NCBI RefSeq assembly: GCF_963664735.1
Contig: NZ_OY761553.1
Span: 4,399,001 to 4,463,000 of the forward strand
Reading direction: 5' to 3'
Length of the DNA: 64,000 nt
DNA from: an uncultured Cohaesibacter sp.
GTDB lineage: Bacteria; Pseudomonadota; Alphaproteobacteria; Rhizobiales; Cohaesibacteraceae
Under the pieces are notes generated by a model. The model was not told the origin of the DNA, ran no database searches, and saw only the letters and a program-made list of their open reading frames with translations. Position numbers and translations under genes: made by a program. Shown here piece after piece: positions 27,727 through 38,115 of the stretch (its first letter is position 1; each line of letters begins with the position of its first letter).

Positions 27727-29367
27727 TCACGCTGCATCTTGAAGCCAAAGACGAATGATCTTGGCAGCTTCTTCTGGGTTGTCTTTTACCATGTCACCGA
27801 CTTTGATCAGGGTGTCAGCCTGGAGGGCACCTTGAAGCTGTGCATGCTCAATGGCCTGCAATGTCGGATGTTTCGGATCATCTTCACCATGTGGTGCAGG
27901 GATCAATTCGCCTGATTCTGTTTTGATCATCGGGGTGCCGTCCGGGCCAATTATGATGTCCAGATCATCCTTCTGATCTTCTGCTTTTTCGAACATGCGC
28001 TTCATCATCGGACGAACGACCATGAACAGAACGATAAGCATCATCAGGAACATTACGCCAAGTTCGGTAAAGCGCATGTAATCATCTTTGGTAAATGCGA
28101 AGAGCTCATTGCCTTCTTCGTCAAAGATGGTCTGTGGGCCTTCTGCGAATTGCAGGTTGATGACTTCAACCTTGTCGCCACGGGTCTGGTCATATCCGAC
28201 GGCAGAGCGAACAAGTGTTGCGATCTGCTCAAGCTCTTCTGGTGATCTTGGCGTGTAAACCAATTCGCCGTTTTCGTTCTTTTCGTAAGTTCCATCCACC
28301 AAAACAGCTACGGACAAGCGCTCGATCCGGCCACCCTGAACAACTTCGGTCGTTGTCTTGCGAGAAATCTCGTAGTTGACCAGTTCTTCGGTCGTTTCCG
28401 AATTTTCTTGTGTGCCGGCAGGCTGCCCGTTGGCGTTGGCGTCAGGCAGTTCGTTGCCAACCGTTACGCCATCATTGCTTTCTCTATCCTGGCTGTTGGC
28501 ATTTTCCGTGCGGGTCTGGGTAGACCGGACGACCTGACCATCCGGGTCGAACATGTCGGAGGTTTCGGTCACCTTGTTGAAGTTCATTTCGGCAGAGACT
28601 TCGATGCGCGCACGGCCCTGACCCACGACGGAAGAAACAATATCATCAACCTGATCGCGCAGGCGACTTTCCATCTGTACCTGACGTTCTTCCATATGGG
28701 CGGACATGTAGCTGTCATCGTTGCCGCGACCTGAAGCCAGAAGGCGCCCGCGCTCGTCAACGATGGTTACATTTTCCGGATCAAGACCTTCAACTGCTGA
28801 GCCGACCAGATGCTGAATTGCCTGAATCTGCGAAGAATTCAAATTGCCCTGCAGCTTGACTGCAATCGATGCTGTTGGCTGTTTCTGGTCTTTCTTGAAA
28901 AGTTCGCTCTTGGGCATGACCAGATGCACTCTTGCTTGCCGCACATTGCGGATGGTGCGGATGGAGCGAGAGAGTTCGCCTTCAAGGGCGCGAAGATGAT
29001 TGACGTTCTGAACAAAGCTGGTGGTGCCCAGCGTTTCGCTTTTGTCAAAGATTTCATATCCGACATTGCCGCCGGTCGGCAGGCCATTTTCTGCCAGCTG
29101 CATACGCAGCTTCAAGATGTCGGTCTTGGGGGCAAGAATCACTGCGCCTTCGTCGAGCACTTTGTGGCTGACATTCTGTGCTTCGAGCAGGCGGGTAATC
29201 TGTATGGAGTCTTCAAAGGAGAGGTCTGTATATAGTGGTGCCAGATCCGGTTCGGACATGCGCATCATGATAAATGCAAAGAAGCCGATCAAAACAGCCG
29301 TAACCACCCCCATCGCTGCGATGCGGGAGGGGCCAAGCGTTTTGAGAAAGTCGAAGAACCCGTTCAC
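27727..29367 (-). CDS. fliF: Flagellar MS-ring protein FliF
   Basis: 546 residues with two membrane helices (residues about 15-33 and 440-460) flanking a large periplasmic region: DLAPLYTDLSFEDSIQITRLLEAQN, ALEGELSRSIRTIRNVRQARVHLVMP and VTIVDERGRLLASG. The cytoplasmic tail ends with a FliG-binding helix (VKDNPEEAAKIIRLWLQDA). It nucleates basal-body assembly. First gene of the fliF-G-H-N-flbD-flhA operon and preceded by two perfect CtrA boxes. Confidence 0.96.
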   Translation of the reverse strand: MNGFFDFLKTLGPSRIAAMGVVTAVLIGFFAFIMMRMSEPDLAPLYTDLSFEDSIQITRLLEAQNVSHKVLDEGAVILAPKTDILKLRMQLAENGLPTGGNVGYEIFDKSETLGTTSFVQNVNHLRALEGELSRSIRTIRNVRQARVHLVMPKSELFKKDQKQPTASIAVKLQGNLNSSQIQAIQHLVGSAVEGLDPENVTIVDERGRLLASGRGNDDSYMSAHMEERQVQMESRLRDQVDDIVSSVVGQGRARIEVSAEMNFNKVTETSDMFDPDGQVVRSTQTRTENANSQDRESNDGVTVGNELPDANANGQPAGTQENSETTEELVNYEISRKTTTEVVQGGRIERLSVAVLVDGTYEKNENGELVYTPRSPEELEQIATLVRSAVGYDQTRGDKVEVINLQFAEGPQTIFDEEGNELFAFTKDDYMRFTELGVMFLMMLIVLFMVVRPMMKRMFEKAEDQKDDLDIIIGPDGTPMIKTESGELIPAPHGEDDPKHPTLQAIEHAQLQGALQADTLIKVGDMVKDNPEEAAKIIRLWLQDAA

Positions 29368-29433
29368 TCTGTTGCCTTTGTCATTCCGAATTTACTACAC
29401 CAAATCACTAGGCAATATTTTCCTAGGAGATAG

Positions 29434-29448
29434 TTAACAAGATGTTAA
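29434..29448. promoter_or_regulatory. CtrA box 1 upstream of fliF
   Basis: TTAA-CAAGATG-TTAA matches the CtrA consensus TTAA-N7-TTAA exactly, 67 bp from the fliF start codon. Confidence 0.82.
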
Positions 29449-29456
29449 GACTTCGG

Positions 29457-29471
29457 TTAACGAATGGTTAA
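29457..29471. promoter_or_regulatory. CtrA box 2 upstream of fliF
   Basis: TTAA-CGAATGG-TTAA is a second exact CtrA consensus, centred 23 bp (about two helical turns) from box 1, so two dimers could bind the same face. Confidence 0.82.
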
Positions 29472-29656
29472 CAAGCCATTTTGCAAGGCAAATTTCCCGA
29501 ATTTTTTTTTGAAAAATTTCTAATTCTTTCTTGTTTCCCTGTGGGATTTCAGAATTGTCATATAAATAGGGAAAAGCATCAAGAGAAGTTAGGCATTTAT
29601 ACTTAATGTAAATTGTCAGTATTCATCATGCTGATTTGGTCGCCGTGCATTCAATA

Positions 29657-29690
29657 AAAAAGGCCGAGGGATAGAACCCTCGACCTTTTA
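29657..29690 (-). terminator. Terminator of sciP
   Basis: On the minus strand AAAGGTCGAGGG pairs with CCCTCGGCCTTT (one G-U) around a 6-nt loop, followed by a T-run. It is 39 bases past the sciP stop. Confidence 0.85.
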
Positions 29691-29728
29691 TTTTGGATAT
29701 ACAGGGAGGAAAGCCTCGCTGCAAACTC

Positions 29729-30001
29729 TTACCGATATTGTTGAACCCGCGTTGCTCTCAGACCTGCCAGACCATGTTGATCAATGGATGCCTGCCAGCT
29801 GAGGAATTCCTCAACGGTCAGAGCATATTTCTGACAAGCTTCTTCAAGACTCAGCAGTCCACCGCGTACGGCAGCAACAACTTCGGCTTTGCGCCTGATA
29901 ACCCAACGCCTGGTATTGGCAGGAGGAAGATCAGCCACAGTCAAGGGACTCCCATCGGGGCCGATGACATATTTTACTCTAGCACGTATTTGATCGGTCA
30001 T
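29729..30001 (-). CDS. sciP: CtrA antagonist SciP (DUF1153)
   Basis: 90 residues: RVKYVIGPDGSPLTVADLPP then the HTH-like stretch RWVIRRKAEVVAAVRGGLLS and EEACQKYALTVEEFLSW, the conserved core of DUF1153/SciP. In Caulobacter SciP binds CtrA at promoters and blocks RNA polymerase recruitment, limiting CtrA-driven transcription in swarmer cells. The gene lies between fliF and flgD in the flagellar region, a short distance from two CtrA boxes, and ctrA and chpT are in the same window. It has its own terminator and a 267-bp upstream region. Confidence 0.92.
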   Translation of the reverse strand: MTDQIRARVKYVIGPDGSPLTVADLPPANTRRWVIRRKAEVVAAVRGGLLSLEEACQKYALTVEEFLSWQASIDQHGLAGLRATRVQQYR

Positions 30002-30183
30002 TGTACTCTCACACTCAACCTGACCTCATCGAAGTTGAGCATAAGGCAATGCCTTTAAAAAAGAGCTAAGCTACTGGATACAGTTTAGTAATAGTTTTTT
30101 TCAATATGAAGCAATTTGCGCGAAACGGCTTCATATTGCGAAAGAGGGTTGTGTGCCTGATGGTCAAGTGTGTGTTGCAATAT

Positions 30184-30204
30184 GGTTAACGCGAGGCGCT
30201 AACC
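30184..30204. promoter_or_regulatory. Imperfect inverted repeat upstream of sciP
   Basis: GGTTA-A-CGC-GAG-GCG-C-TAACC is palindromic except one pair and includes a TTAAC half-site. It lies 183 bp before sciP, in the sciP/flgD gap; it could be a regulatory site or the flgD transcript end. Confidence 0.4.
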
Positions 30205-30268
30205 GGCATTTCCAATGCACAATGCAATATCCCAATTATGCCCTATGCAGCAATGTCGCTGCTATTGC

Positions 30269-30940
30269 CTAGGATGCTTCAGAGCTTACCGACTTGATTT
30301 GGGATGTCTGGATGGATTGTCCGTTTACTATGAGTAGTGGCACAGAGGATGAAAGATCGACGTCCGATACGACGCCGGTGGCATCTGTGTCAATGTTCAG
30401 GCTATTGCCTTCCTCATCCTCTGTTTCAAAGGAAATCGTATATGTGCCTTTTTGCATGCGGTTGCCAGAATTGTCTGTGCCGTCCCACTTGAAGGTTTGC
30501 TCACCTTCGGAAATGGCTACATCACTTTGCTGGTACACAATATTGCCATTGGCATTCTTGATGGAGATGTTGGCGGTTCCCGCATCTTCTGACGTGAAGG
30601 TATAGGTGGCGCTGCCATACTGGTTCAAATTGGCTTGAGAGCCATCAATCTTGACAGTCGTTCCGACGAAATTCAGCACTCCAAGGGCATTGGATGACGT
30701 CATCATGCTTGCCAGATTTTCCAACTGCTCGTTGGACTTGATCTGCTGCTCAACGCTGGAAAATTGCACAAGCTGTTGGGTGAACTGGCTTGAGTCCATC
30801 GGATCCATGGGGTCCTGATGTTGAAGCTGTGTCGTCAAGACAGTCAAAAAGGTCTCATAATTCTGGATGAGACTGGTGTTGTCATTCGAGGCGCTGGTAA
30901 CAGCTTGTGAGGCGATGGAGCCAATAGAGGTCAACGTCAT
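30269..30940 (-). CDS. flgD: Flagellar hook capping protein FlgD
   Basis: 223 residues. The N-terminal FlgD signature NYETFLTVLTTQLQHQDPMD PMDSSQFTQQLVQFSSVEQQ is followed by a FLgD tudor/Ig-like region (VKIDGSQANLNQYGSATYTF, EGEQTFKWDGTDNSGN). It is a secreted scaffold that caps the growing hook. It lies 16 bp downstream of fliK, so both are probably one late (class III) transcript. Confidence 0.94.
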   Translation of the reverse strand: MTLTSIGSIASQAVTSASNDNTSLIQNYETFLTVLTTQLQHQDPMDPMDSSQFTQQLVQFSSVEQQIKSNEQLENLASMMTSSNALGVLNFVGTTVKIDGSQANLNQYGSATYTFTSEDAGTANISIKNANGNIVYQQSDVAISEGEQTFKWDGTDNSGNRMQKGTYTISFETEDEEGNSLNIDTDATGVVSDVDLSSSVPLLIVNGQSIQTSQIKSVSSEAS

Positions 30941-30956
30941 ATCTCCAGAAGCGGGA

Positions 30957-33458
30957 CTAGATTACGAGATTCAATCCGCTTGTCGCGGTATGATGCGAGG
31001 CATATTGAACTTCTTGCGCTGCTATTGCAGACGAATCTTCGCTCTGTTCTGAAGATCCTCTGTCTGAGTAGTTTTCTTCAAAGGTCTGTTGATCCTGGCC
31101 AGCCATTTGCCAACCTTGGTTGCCCTGATCCATGAGGGAATATTCAAGGCCCTGGTCCTGCAAGTTCAGCCCGCTCTGTTGCAAGCTGCGTTCGAGGAAC
31201 CTTTGATCCCGGGTCAGCAAGTCAAGCGTTTCAGGTCTTTCGACATATAAATGTGCCTTGGTATGTCCATCCGAGCCAATGGTCATGCGGACATCAATCT
31301 TGCCCAGCTCGGCAGGATCCAGACGGATTTCAAACCGGGTTTCACCTTTCTTTGCAAACTTGGAAATCTCAGCCGCGATGGCATTGGAGTTTGCAAGGCT
31401 CATCTGGATTGTCGTTTGCCCTGTTTGCGCCAGTCCGGTGACGCCGGTCATGTGCACTGTGGTTGTCGTTGCGGGTATGGATGATGCCGCAAGGTCTGAC
31501 GAGCTTGTTGTCGCGGAGTTATTGCTAATAGAGTTTTTGTTGTCGACTGCCGCCATCATTTTAGAGAATGCATCACCCTTGGGCGCATTGCGAGCGGCAG
31601 TTTTGTTCTCTTCAGACTTCGCCTCGCCGCTCGCTTGCGATGCATTCTGCTTCTGACCGTCCGAATTGGTCTGGGCATTGGCGGTATCAGCATTGGCTAC
31701 GGTGTTGGCTTGATTGGCTGCCGCTGAAGCGTTTGCTGCAGCCGTCTGACTGCTTGCCTCCGCTCTTGCCTGCATTTTTGCCAGCTTTGCACCTGTCTCA
31801 GTTGTTGCTGTATTTTGAGCCTGATGGGTCGTGACTGCGTCGCTTGTTCCTGCGTCGTCAGCGGTTGTTTCTGCACTCGCTTCCATAGTGGCGTTTGCGG
31901 CTGCTGCTAACCCTGCGGCCTTGGTCGCGTCGACCTTTGGTGCTCCTGCATCACTTGCGGGCTTGTGTCCTTCCATCGCCGGCAGGTTTGACGCCTGCGC
32001 CGCAGTGTTCTGACTATTGGCGGTACTTGTTGCGGCAGATGTTGTTGCAGTGCTATTCGCTGCTTCGGCGCTAGTCAGGCCTTTCGCAATCTGAGAGGTC
32101 AGGTCCGTCGTGCTCTCAGAAACTGATGTTACTGAAACAGATGGGCTTGCGCCTCCCTGTTCTGCCTGTCTCGCAGCAAGGGTAGCAGCGTTGGTGGCGT
32201 TCGCCGAAAGAGCGGCCTTTGCCTGCCCGGCTTCAGCCTTCAGAGCGGTAGCTGTCGTGCTTCCATCTTCAGTCTCGGATGCGTTCGTTGCCAAAGCAGA
32301 GGCAATGTCTTCACTCGCCGTCTCGGCTGCGGCTTGCGCAGCTCCATTCGGTGTTGGAGTTTGTGCTGTGATGTCTATTAACCCAGAGGCCGGCTGCATG
32401 CCTGCACTCTTTGTTGGGGTGGCGTTCTGACTGACAGCATTGGTCGCAGGAAGCGGGGCCTGTTCGCCTTGTGTTTGCGCCAAAATGCCATCTGTTGCCA
32501 AATTTTGAGCCGAAGCAGATAAGGTTGCTTCAGTCATCTTGCCTGACGCGGCGTCAAGTGGCGCTCCAGCTCCTGCCAGAGGGTCAGATTCTGGCAGGGG
32601 TGCTGGAGGCGCAATAGGGCTTTGAGCGTTTGCCAATGTGTTGGACTGGGACGCGATTGTAACTTGGTCACCCACAGGATTGCCGGTTTCGGGTGCGGGT
32701 GCCGGTGCCTGTATCATGATTTGTGCGAAGTCACCGTTGGCCAGAGCTTTGGCGACTTTCTTGTCTTTATCACTAGCAACGGGCTGAGTAATAGCCGAAG
32801 CGGCTCCATCGTCGAGAACCGTGTCACCGCTGGCTTCCAACAAAGCCTCGTCGATAGATGCTTGCGTTGCATCAGCTGCATTGGCTATTGCCGCAGTGCT
32901 GTCCGTTGACGTTGATGCATCCTCGCCGTTCGCATTCTGCTGAGCGATTTGACTGTCCTGATTGTCAGATGGATCATTAGAGGCAACGGAAAGATCTGTC
33001 TGATTTTGGGTCGCGCCTGCTTTTGTTTCAACCGGATTCGATCTGGATTCATCAGTGCTGGCGTCTTGTTCCGAGCCCTTTTCTGTGGTCTGCTGAGAGG
33101 CCTGGGTCGACTTGTCTAAAGAGGCCTGGGGCGACTTGTCTAAAGAGGCCTGTGGCGACTTGTCTAAAGATGCAGCCCTTGCTTCACTTCTTTCTGAGGC
33201 AGAGGATGTGGTTGCCTGATCCTGATTTGATCTGCTGTTTCTTTGCGCCAAAGTGGCAGAGCGCTCACTCTCTGATGTCGAGGCGGTCTGACGGTCGTTT
33301 TTGCTTCTCTCATTGTTCAAATGATCTCCGAAAGACATGCCGCCTTGAGATGCATTGGACGCACTGGATGTTCCTGACGAACCACTACGGCTCCCAAAAG
33401 CTACTTTGGCTTTTGGAACTGAAACAACATCCATAATTGACGAATACTGAGAAGCCAT
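30957..33458 (-). CDS. fliK: Flagellar hook-length control protein FliK
   Basis: About 833 residues. Most of the chain is low-complexity Ala/Thr/Ser/Gln-rich, the usual flexible ruler. Only the last ~170 residues are conserved: the Flg_hook domain (ETRFEIRLDPAELGKIDVRM, HLYVERPETLDLLTRD, ERSLQQSGLNLQDQGL). FliK measures hook length and switches export specificity. ATG 33458 is preferred over the ATG at 33470 because GAGGTTGG precedes it at proper distance. It is unusually long compared with enterobacterial FliK (~400). Three 24-bp tandem repeats lie inside. A near-consensus sigma-54 promoter is 33-52 bp upstream. Confidence 0.88.
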   Translation of the reverse strand: MASQYSSIMDVVSVPKAKVAFGSRSGSSGTSSASNASQGGMSFGDHLNNERSKNDRQTASTSESERSATLAQRNSRSNQDQATTSSASERSEARAASLDKSPQASLDKSPQASLDKSTQASQQTTEKGSEQDASTDESRSNPVETKAGATQNQTDLSVASNDPSDNQDSQIAQQNANGEDASTSTDSTAAIANAADATQASIDEALLEASGDTVLDDGAASAITQPVASDKDKKVAKALANGDFAQIMIQAPAPAPETGNPVGDQVTIASQSNTLANAQSPIAPPAPLPESDPLAGAGAPLDAASGKMTEATLSASAQNLATDGILAQTQGEQAPLPATNAVSQNATPTKSAGMQPASGLIDITAQTPTPNGAAQAAAETASEDIASALATNASETEDGSTTATALKAEAGQAKAALSANATNAATLAARQAEQGGASPSVSVTSVSESTTDLTSQIAKGLTSAEAANSTATTSAATSTANSQNTAAQASNLPAMEGHKPASDAGAPKVDATKAAGLAAAANATMEASAETTADDAGTSDAVTTHQAQNTATTETGAKLAKMQARAEASSQTAAANASAAANQANTVANADTANAQTNSDGQKQNASQASGEAKSEENKTAARNAPKGDAFSKMMAAVDNKNSISNNSATTSSSDLAASSIPATTTTVHMTGVTGLAQTGQTTIQMSLANSNAIAAEISKFAKKGETRFEIRLDPAELGKIDVRMTIGSDGHTKAHLYVERPETLDLLTRDQRFLERSLQQSGLNLQDQGLEYSLMDQGNQGWQMAGQDQQTFEENYSDRGSSEQSEDSSAIAAQEVQYASHHTATSGLNLVI
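33097..33168 (-). repeat. Three 24-bp tandem repeats in fliK
   Basis: Three consecutive near-identical 24-bp units at 33097, 33121 and 33145, each encoding the octapeptide SLDKSPQA (last copy has Thr for Pro). They can expand or contract in frame. Confidence 0.9.
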
Positions 33459-33764
33459 TACCAACCTCATTACACACTGTTAGGCTTATGTATTCAAGAA
33501 ATGTGCCAAATTGTTTCTGGCGTTTGATGTTTCAGGAATGGCGTTTTTCCTTTGTTTTTGTTGAATTTTGTTTGGCTTTGGCGAATATGGCGGGGTTAAT
33601 ATTTGCCGCCTGATGGAAAAAAATGCCGAGTGGGAAATGCAGTCTTTGCCAGTTTGTGCTTTTCATCACGCCAAAACTCGCTATATAAAGGGGAAAACTT
33701 GTGTCGGCAGCTCAACAAGCAGGACCAGAGCTTGCTGCCGAATGGAAAAGAGAAAGATCGATTG
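33459..33764. promoter_or_regulatory. Divergent fliK / mnmA intergenic region
   Basis: 306 bp. The left part carries the sigma-54-like promoter of fliK; the rest is AT-rich with no other recognised element and presumably contains the mnmA promoter. Confidence 0.5.
33491..33510 (-). promoter_or_regulatory. Candidate sigma-54 promoter of fliK-flgD
   Basis: On the minus strand TTTGGCACATTTCTTGAATA matches the -24 element TGGCAC fully; the -12 element is TTGAA instead of TTGCA (GG-N10-GA). Transcription would begin about 25 nt before the fliK start. FlbD, encoded in the fliF operon, is the expected activator. Confidence 0.55.
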
Positions 33765-34943
33765 ATGTTAAACAGTCTCGATTTGCCTGGTCGCCCCGAA
33801 GACACCCGTGTTGTTGTTGCCATGTCTGGCGGCGTTGACTCGTCCGTCACTGCAGCGCTCTTGAAACATCAGGGCTATGATGTCATCGGCGTGACCATGC
33901 AGCTATATGATCATGGTAAGGCTATGCATCGCGTTGGTGCATGTTGTGCTGGTACGGATATTCAGGACGCTCGCCGTGTGGCCGAGCATCTTGGCATTCC
34001 CCATTATGTGCTCGATTATGAAAGCCGCTTCAAAGAGGCCGTAATCGATCGCTTTGCCGAGAGCTATCTGGCAGGGGAAACGCCAGTGCCTTGCGTTACC
34101 TGTAATCAGACGGTCAAGTTCGAGGATCTTCTGGAAGCGGCCAAGGAGTTCGGAGCCGACTGTATGGCAACCGGCCACTATATTTCGTCCAAGATGGTGG
34201 GAAATCGTCGGGTGCTGTTCCGTCCTTCCGATGAGGATCGCGACCAGACCTATTTCCTGTTTGCCACCACTCAGGAACAGATAGACTTCCTTCGTTTTCC
34301 TCTGGGGGGCATGTCCAAGCCGGAAGCGCGTCAGCTTGCCCATGAGCTGGGGCTGGTGGTTGCGGACAAGAAGGACAGTCAGGATATCTGCTTTGTTCCT
34401 TCAGGCAAATATACCGATATTATCGAGCGCTTGCATCCGGGCGCTGCCGAGCCGGGAAAGATCGTCCATGTTGACGGGACGGTTTTGGGCGACCACAAGG
34501 GGATTATTCACTATACGGTCGGACAGCGGCGCGGCCTTGGTGTTTCCTATGGTGGAGGGCCGCTCTATGTGGTTAAGCTTGATCCGGAACACAAGCACGT
34601 ACTCGTGGGGCCGCGCGAGGCTCTGGTAACCCGTCGGTTGAAATTGCGTGATGTCAATTGGCTTGGGCCACAGACTATCTCCGAGTTCCCGCAGGAGGGT
34701 CTGGAGATCTACGCGAAGGTGCGTTCGACCCGCCCACCTAAAGAGGCTCTGCTCTTTGCTCTGGAGGATGGAACTTTTGAGGTTGAACTGCTCGATGGCG
34801 AAGAAGGTGTCGCTCCGGGACAGGCTTGTGTTTTCTATGAGGGGCTCGCCAAGGAAGCACAACTATTGGGTGGTGGTTGGATTGATCGGACTGTCACTGA
34901 ACTGGCAATCCCCGAAAATATCGGTATGCCAGCGGCGGAATAA
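33765..34943 (+). CDS. mnmA: tRNA-specific 2-thiouridylase MnmA
   Basis: Adds sulfur to U34 of tRNA-Lys, -Glu and -Gln in the cytoplasm. The PP-loop is [11 protein letters not shown]; catalytic Cys residues are in [13 protein letters not shown] and [10 protein letters not shown]. The [12 protein letters not shown] motif and C-terminal beta-barrel follow. Start at ATG 33765 ([20 protein letters not shown]) matches the alphaproteobacterial N-terminus and gives 392 residues; the ORF extends 54 codons upstream without conservation. An extra Cys pair (GACCAGTDI) is common in alphaproteobacterial MnmA. Confidence 0.95.
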   Translation: MLNSLDLPGRPEDTRVVVAMSGGVDSSVTAALLKHQGYDVIGVTMQLYDHGKAMHRVGACCAGTDIQDARRVAEHLGIPHYVLDYESRFKEAVIDRFAESYLAGETPVPCVTCNQTVKFEDLLEAAKEFGADCMATGHYISSKMVGNRRVLFRPSDEDRDQTYFLFATTQEQIDFLRFPLGGMSKPEARQLAHELGLVVADKKDSQDICFVPSGKYTDIIERLHPGAAEPGKIVHVDGTVLGDHKGIIHYTVGQRRGLGVSYGGGPLYVVKLDPEHKHVLVGPREALVTRRLKLRDVNWLGPQTISEFPQEGLEIYAKVRSTRPPKEALLFALEDGTFEVELLDGEEGVAPGQACVFYEGLAKEAQLLGGGWIDRTVTELAIPENIGMPAAE

Positions 34944-34970
34944 TTTCTCCCAAATTATTGCTGAATTTCA

Positions 34971-34999
34971 AGGGGTCAGTGTCTTTGATACTGGCCCTT
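34971..34999 (+). terminator. Possible terminator after mnmA
   Basis: AGGGGTCAGT pairs with ACTGGCCCTT over ten positions (two G-U) around a 9-nt loop. No T-run follows, so Rho-independent action is uncertain. Confidence 0.5.
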
Positions 35000-35185
35000 A
35001 TGATTGATTCGGCTGTCTAATTCACTTCGCTATTCTTTCATATAAAGAGGATATTAAGGTAGAAAAAATATTGTTCAATTTTATCTAAAACATTGTTATA
35101 TCTAATAATTTAGTCTTTTTTAAAATAATGTTTCTAACCTCGATTTAAATTGTATCCAACTGGTATGAAATCAAGGTGGCTAGGC

Positions 35186-36700
35186 ATGTTCGGATTCTCG
35201 CAAGTAAAAAGAAGCATTGCCGAAGACGTGTCGCATCAACAGGGTTTGCAGTCCCGGCCTCAGCTTCGAGCAGAGGTTGTGACGCTTGATGGTGTGGCAG
35301 AGACAATAGCGGAGGAGAGCGTGCATATCCCCCCGGTTGTGAAAGAAACAATACATGAGCTGAGCGGTCTTGGATTAACGCTGGCTGATATTGCTGGTGA
35401 AGTAGAGGCCATCAATACAGAAACCGCGGATTGTTTTCAGTCTATCTCTGATCTGGTAACTGCATCAGGACACATAAAGTCTTCCAACGAAAGTATTTTG
35501 CAGGCTGCAAACCAGTCCTACGATATTGCCGATATGGCGTCGCAGGATGTGAACCAAAGCAGCCAGATGATCGATCAGACGCTCAATAAGGTTAGCGATC
35601 TGATGAAGGCTGTCACGGGCATTTCTGAACAGCTGCAAGGGCTTCAGAAGGCGTTTACATCGGTGCGCGATGTCGCAAGCGCCATTGATGCCATTGCGCG
35701 TCAAACCAATCTTTTGGCTCTGAATGCGACGATTGAAGCTGCGCGGGCTGGGGAAGCTGGCAAAGGCTTTGCTGTTGTTGCCACTGAGGTCAAGGCGCTG
35801 GCGACCCAAACAAGTCGTGCCACCGAGACGATCGGATCGACGCTTGCGGATCTGGACAAGGAAGCCGAGGCGCTCATTGGCCTTAGTGGTGAAGCGACCG
35901 AGGCCATGGGAGAGGTTGAGACCAGCACGGTCTCCATGCGCGATGTGATTAAAGGGCTTGATGATACATTCCAGAGTATTCAGGCGTCCTCCGGTGAAAT
36001 CCGATCACAGGTGCAGGATGCCACTCAATCCATGTCATCTTTTGTGCAGGATGTTGATACCGTGCATTCAGCCTTCCAAATGGCGCAAAAAGGCCTGAAT
36101 GGAGCGTGTGGGCGTTTGATTGGAGCTGTTTCAGCCGCAGATAGTATGGTTGCCAAATCTTCGCTCAGTGGCGTTGATACGCAGGATACTTTCTGTATTC
36201 GTTCAATCCAGCGATTGGCCAAGGAAGTCAGTTCTGCTTTCGAGGCGGAAGTAGCCGAGGGGCGGATCTCGGAAGCTGACCTGTTCAACAGCAGCTATGA
36301 GGAGATTGCCGAAACGAACCCGCCGCAGATGATGGCACTATTTACTTCCATGACTGATCGCGTCATGCCTCACTTTCAGGAGCCGATTGTCGCTGAAAAT
36401 GAGTCTATCGTGTTTGTGGCCGCAGTTGACAAAAACGGTTATTTGCCGACGCATAACAAGGCTTTCTCAGCTCCGCAAGGAGATGATCCGGTGTGGAATG
36501 CTGCCAATTGCCGAAACCGGCGCATTTTTGATGATCGTGTCGGGTTGGCTGCCGGGCAGAATACAAAACCGTTCCTGTTGCAAACCTATCGACGGGATAT
36601 GGGTGGGGGCAAATATGCCTTGATGAAAGACCTGTCCGCTCCGATCTACGTGAATGGTCGGCATTGGGGTGGCCTGAGAATGGCCTATCGGCCCGACTAA
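35186..36700 (+). CDS. Soluble methyl-accepting chemotaxis protein with C-terminal sensor region
   Basis: 504 residues with no membrane helix. The MA signalling domain lies in the first 300 residues, with the invariant hairpin tip [35 protein letters not shown]. The C-terminal ~170 residues form a separate domain with [45 protein letters not shown] and [11 protein letters not shown]; this region recurs in cytoplasmic receptors of alphaproteobacteria and is presumably the ligand or redox sensor. ATG 35186 has AAGGTGG seven bases ahead, better than upstream TTG/ATG codons. It should feed CheA, but senses an intracellular signal. Confidence 0.9.
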   Translation: MFGFSQVKRSIAEDVSHQQGLQSRPQLRAEVVTLDGVAETIAEESVHIPPVVKETIHELSGLGLTLADIAGEVEAINTETADCFQSISDLVTASGHIKSSNESILQAANQSYDIADMASQDVNQSSQMIDQTLNKVSDLMKAVTGISEQLQGLQKAFTSVRDVASAIDAIARQTNLLALNATIEAARAGEAGKGFAVVATEVKALATQTSRATETIGSTLADLDKEAEALIGLSGEATEAMGEVETSTVSMRDVIKGLDDTFQSIQASSGEIRSQVQDATQSMSSFVQDVDTVHSAFQMAQKGLNGACGRLIGAVSAADSMVAKSSLSGVDTQDTFCIRSIQRLAKEVSSAFEAEVAEGRISEADLFNSSYEEIAETNPPQMMALFTSMTDRVMPHFQEPIVAENESIVFVAAVDKNGYLPTHNKAFSAPQGDDPVWNAANCRNRRIFDDRVGLAAGQNTKPFLLQTYRRDMGGGKYALMKDLSAPIYVNGRHWGGLRMAYRPD

Positions 36701-36724
36701 GACACCTTTCAACGTGATATTTAT

Positions 36725-36753
36725 AAAGGCCGATACGAGTGTACCGGCCTTTT
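36725..36753. terminator. Bidirectional terminator between receptor gene and OYE gene
   Basis: AAAGGCCGATAC pairs with GTACCGGCCTTT (one G-U) around GAGT, with T-rich flanks on the plus strand (TTTTGTCTTTT). Confidence 0.85.
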
Positions 36754-36806
36754 GTCTTTTATGTTCCAGGCGCCCATTGCTAATGCTGGTGGAAGGGCTG
36801 ATTTGA

Positions 36807-37922
<1,116 letters not shown>

Positions 37923-38115
37923 GGTCTCATAACTGTCTGTAGGTTTATGAAAATCGTTGCGAGAAAAGGGCAACACCAAACTTTGCTTGTTCTATTAGGT
38001 ATTCACTGCAAGAGCCGGTTTCAATAAGGAGCCATGAGGTCATTGGTTATCTTTGCTGTTGCAAGTGGATGTGTTGGAGAGCAGTTTCTATTTGTTTGGA
38101 TTAGGAGTTTTTTTT

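Larger units (their letters stand above)
29368..29656. promoter_or_regulatory. fliF upstream region
   Basis: This AT-rich region holds the two CtrA boxes near fliF. The distal part (29480-29656) contains only AT-rich sequence without a recognisable gene. Confidence 0.5.
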
